From: DATLFI01 sp035524895
GTDB lineage: Bacteria; Acidobacteriota; Thermoanaerobaculia; Multivoradales; Multivoraceae
Direction: 5' to 3'
DNA length: 7,226 bases
Assembly: GCA_035524895.1 (NCBI GenBank)
Contig: DATLFI010000236.1
Coordinates: 1-7,226 of the forward strand
Shown: positions 5,687 to 7,226 of the stretch, one piece after another
How the letters are laid out: each line of letters begins with the position of its first letter
How positions within the stretch are numbered: position 1 is the stretch's first letter
Translations under genes and position numbers: made by a program
The notes under the pieces: generated by a model
The model's database searches: none
Seen by the model: only the letters and a program-made list of their open reading frames with translations
Told to the model about the DNA's origin: nothing

Positions 5687-5750
5687 TCGTTTCGTCGGTC
5701 TTTCCTTCCGGCACCTCCTTCCCCGCAGGTTGTTGGTCCCAGCGCTAAGG

Positions 5751-5765
5751 GCAAGGGGCTTGCCA
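5751..5765 (-). promoter_or_regulatory. Sigma-54-like (-24/-12) promoter element for comEA
   Basis: The minus strand reads TGGCA-AGCCCC-TTGC, matching the sigma-54 consensus TGGCA-N6-TTGC with the invariant GG and GC doublets exactly 10 bases apart. A start about 12 bases further on (near 5739) would give a leader of about 225 nt before comEA. The bases after each half (A for C after TGGCA, C for A/T after TTGC) are not ideal. The element is also part of a perfect palindrome, GGCAAG-CCC-CTTGCC, so the plus strand carries a nearly equal match, and chance or a hairpin role is a real alternative. Confidence 0.35.
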
Positions 5766-5857
5766 GCACCGCCCTGCAGGTGCAAGTCACTGCTGCGCAA
5801 TGGTTTGCGGCTGTCGCGCGCGCAGCGGCGCTCCCGGGGGACGTCCAGCGCTCGCGC

Positions 5858-5991
5858 GCCGCCAGTGGGCGGCTGGGGGCCGCGAGGCCTCGATCACGCT
5901 GCCTCGCAGGGTCCAGATCGCGCGTCCAGGAATCTGGACCGATGCAAGATCCTTTGACGCCCGGGAAGAGTCGACCGGAGGCTTTTCCGGT
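5858..5991 (+). promoter_or_regulatory. Row of four hairpins upstream of lepB
   Basis: Four perfect stems occur one after another without overlap: GCCGCC/GGCGGC (5858-5863 with 5868-5873, loop AGTG), GCGAGGC/GCCTCGC (5882-5888 with 5901-5907), GGTCCAGAT/ATCTGGACC (5910-5918 with 5932-5940) and ACCGGA/TCCGGT (5974-5979 with 5986-5991). The last contains the only good GGAGG (5977-5981) near lepB, though that is 24 bases from the ATG. The row ends 14 bases before lepB. It may be a structured leader, an unrecognised RNA or an operator array. I match it to no known family. Confidence 0.4.
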
Positions 5992-6005
5992 AGATTTGGC
6001 GGCCG

Positions 6006-6713
6006 ATGAGCGAGCCGCGTTCCCCTTCCGTGTTCCGCGAGTACCTCGAGGCGCTGGTCGTGGCGGCGATCTTCCTCGGTTTCACGAACACGTTCGTGCT
6101 GAAGACCTTCTACATCCCGAGCGGGTCGATGAAGGAGACGCTCCTGATCGGCGATCACCTCTTCGTCAACCGGTTCGTGTTCGGACCCCAGCAGACCGCC
6201 CTCGAGCGCGCGGTGTTTCCCGGACGCCCGGTGCAGCGCGGCGACATCGTGATCTTCCGCTCGCCCGAGACCCCAGAGCTCGATCTGGTGAAGCGGTGTG
6301 TCGGTTTGCCGGGAGACACCATCGAGGTCATCGACAAGGACCTCTTCGTCAACGGCAGCCTGGTCGACGATGACCACTACACCCAGCACGTCGATCCGCG
6401 GGTGTACGCCCGCAACGGGCCGTGGGGGCAGGACGTCAAGCGGCGAGACAACTTCGGTCCGCTCGCGGTTCCGGAGCAGCACATCTTCTGCATGGGCGAC
6501 AACCGCGACAGCTCCTACGACTCGCGCTACTTCGGCACCGTGCCGCTGGCGCACGTCAAGGGGCGAGCGGTCATGGTGTACTGGTCCTACGGCGGGGAGA
6601 CGCCGGACGGCACCTGGCGCGGCTGGGGACCGCGAATGCGTCAGCTCTTCAACACCGTGGTCGGCTTCGTGCCGAAGACTCGTTGGGAACGGACATTCAA
6701 GATCGTCCGGTGA
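6006..6713 (+). CDS. lepB: Signal peptidase I
   Basis: Signal peptidase I is the membrane-bound Ser/Lys protease that cuts signal peptides from exported proteins on the outer face of the inner membrane. The 235-residue product has one hydrophobic anchor at about 14-32, then the catalytic box FYIPSGSM with nucleophile Ser41, the box RGDIVIF (78-84), and LVKRCVGLPGD (94-104) with the general base Lys96. The C-terminal box is FCMGDNRDSSYDSRYFG (161-177). Residues 123-150 form an insert containing HVDPRVYAR that the neighbouring copy shares in altered form. The ATG at 6006 is the first in frame; its ribosome-binding site is weak (GGCGG close by). The stop overlaps the GTG start of a second signal peptidase gene by 4 bp, indicating coupling. 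With a single anchor it is shorter than the 324-residue E. coli enzyme, as in many bacteria. Confidence 0.95.
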   Translation: MSEPRSPSVFREYLEALVVAAIFLGFTNTFVLKTFYIPSGSMKETLLIGDHLFVNRFVFGPQQTALERAVFPGRPVQRGDIVIFRSPETPELDLVKRCVGLPGDTIEVIDKDLFVNGSLVDDDHYTQHVDPRVYARNGPWGQDVKRRDNFGPLAVPEQHIFCMGDNRDSSYDSRYFGTVPLAHVKGRAVMVYWSYGGETPDGTWRGWGPRMRQLFNTVVGFVPKTRWERTFKIVR

Positions 6714-7226
6714 GCGCGAGGGCGGCAGCGCCCCGGCGCCTGCGCAGGGAGTATCTGGAGGTGCTCCTGGTAGCCCTGGTCGTGGCGCTCTACGCGCGGA
6801 CCTTCTTGCTGCAGGCCTTCCGCGTGCCGTCCGACTCCATGGAACCGAACCTGGTGGCCGGCGACCACGTTCTGGTCAACAAGTTCGTGTTCACGGAAGG
6901 CTCCGGGTGGCTGCCGAATCGAAACGTGCAGCGCAACGATCTGGTGGTGTTTCGGCTCGCCGGCGAGCCTCGTCAGGTGCTGGTCAAACGCTGCGTTGGC
7001 CGCGGGGGCGATCTGGTCGAGATCCGCGACAAGCAGCTGTTCGTCAACGAGCGCCCGGTCGAGGAGCCCTGGGTGGAGCACCGCGACCAGCGCGTGTACC
7101 CGCGGTCGCGCTTCGCACCGATCGAGCTCCGCACGCGCGACAACTACGGCCCGCTCCGCGTGCCCTTCGGCCACCTGTTCTGCCTCGGCGACAACCGCGA
7201 CGAGTCGCGGGATTCCCGTGACTTCG
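6710..7226 (+). CDS. lepB: Second signal peptidase I, partial (3' end cut by window)
   Basis: The GTG at 6710 overlaps the upstream lepB stop (GTGA), and the frame stays open to the window end, giving 172 residues. After a basic N-terminus, a hydrophobic anchor spans about 17-35. The catalytic box is FRVPSDSM with Ser43, Asp replacing the Gly of the first copy. DLVVF (77-81), LVKRCVGRGGD (91-101) with Lys93 and LFCLGDNRDESRDSRDF (156-172) follow, so both catalytic residues are present and the enzyme should be active. The shared insert (HRDQRVYPR, then RDNYGPLRVP) ties it to its neighbour as a diverged duplicate. A separate substrate range is possible but not shown by the sequence. The remaining C-terminus, probably some 50 residues, is outside the window. 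Confidence 0.92.
   Translation, partial: MSARAAAPRRLRREYLEVLLVALVVALYARTFLLQAFRVPSDSMEPNLVAGDHVLVNKFVFTEGSGWLPNRNVQRNDLVVFRLAGEPRQVLVKRCVGRGGDLVEIRDKQLFVNERPVEEPWVEHRDQRVYPRSRFAPIELRTRDNYGPLRVPFGHLFCLGDNRDESRDSRDF

Larger units (their letters stand above)
5516..6005. other. Divergent 490-bp intergenic region, comEA and lepB
   Basis: No credible protein gene lies here. The comEA-proximal half holds two long adjacent hairpins, a smaller one (CGCCC/GGGCG, 5571-5575 with 5580-5584) and an unattached Shine-Dalgarno-like AAGGAGGTG at 5720-5712 on the minus strand. The palindromic sigma-54-like element is near the middle, and the row of four stems fills the lepB-proximal third. A lone TTGACG at 5954-5959 has no -10 at a proper distance. 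Confidence 0.6.

Noticed and set aside
5079..5714. Minus-strand open frame across comEA in another frame, starting GTG at 5714
   Set aside because: The start overlaps its own Shine-Dalgarno-like sequence with no spacing, and the product is arginine-, proline- and glycine-rich shadow. The comEA frame has clear homology and its own ribosome-binding site.
5680..5760. Possible small SRP (4.5S) RNA on the minus strand, because of CCGGAAGG
   Set aside because: The GGAA tetraloop with CC/GG closure is present, but the invariant CAGG and AGCA of the SRP internal loop are missing, and no long flanking helix forms.
5770..5820. Cyclic-di-GMP riboswitch hint (GCAAACC on the minus strand)
   Set aside because: Only this short string fits. 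The second conserved block (GGACGCAAAGCC) and the tetraloop receptor are absent.

Overview
This 7.2 kb window is very GC-rich bacterial chromosome. It carries eight protein genes, two of them cut by the window edges, one tmRNA gene, and two unusually structured non-coding stretches. The GC content, the one-piece tmRNA with a tag ending in ALAA, the ComEA plus GspH/FimT-type pseudopilin pair and the tandem signal peptidases suggest a Gram-negative bacterium of the former Deltaproteobacteria or a neighbouring phylum. That placement is an inference; nothing here fixes the species. No phage, transposase, integrase or CRISPR array is visible.

Left part (1-1709, + strand): the 3' end of a tRNA-dihydrouridine synthase overlaps by 4 bp a gene for an unrecognised two-helix membrane protein. 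A tmRNA gene (ssrA, 985-1338) follows, complete with acceptor stem, encoded CCA, T-arm and the tag reading frame ANDNLALAA. The 371 bp after ssrA hold no gene. They contain two imperfect, ungapped direct repeats 129 bp apart, and each carries a degenerate copy of the ssrA 3' tail.

Middle part (1710-4424): mtnA (methionine salvage) is on the minus strand. It diverges from a PLP enzyme of the cystathionine gamma-synthase/lyase family, so this is a small sulfur amino acid locus. A cutA gene lies 75 bp further on.

Right part (4450-7226): two minus-strand genes, a comEA-type helix-hairpin-helix protein and then a GspH/FimT-like pseudopilin, look like a two-gene unit for pilus- or secretion-related work or DNA uptake. 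Facing away from them are two signal peptidase I genes on the plus strand, overlapping by 4 bp, the second cut by the window end. The 490 bp between the divergent units is the most interesting non-coding region. It has a palindromic sigma-54-like promoter element, two long adjacent hairpins in the presumed comEA leader, and a row of four simple hairpins ahead of lepB.

No clearly new multi-gene system is visible. The main leads are the structured intergenic region at 5516-6005 and the repeats behind ssrA.
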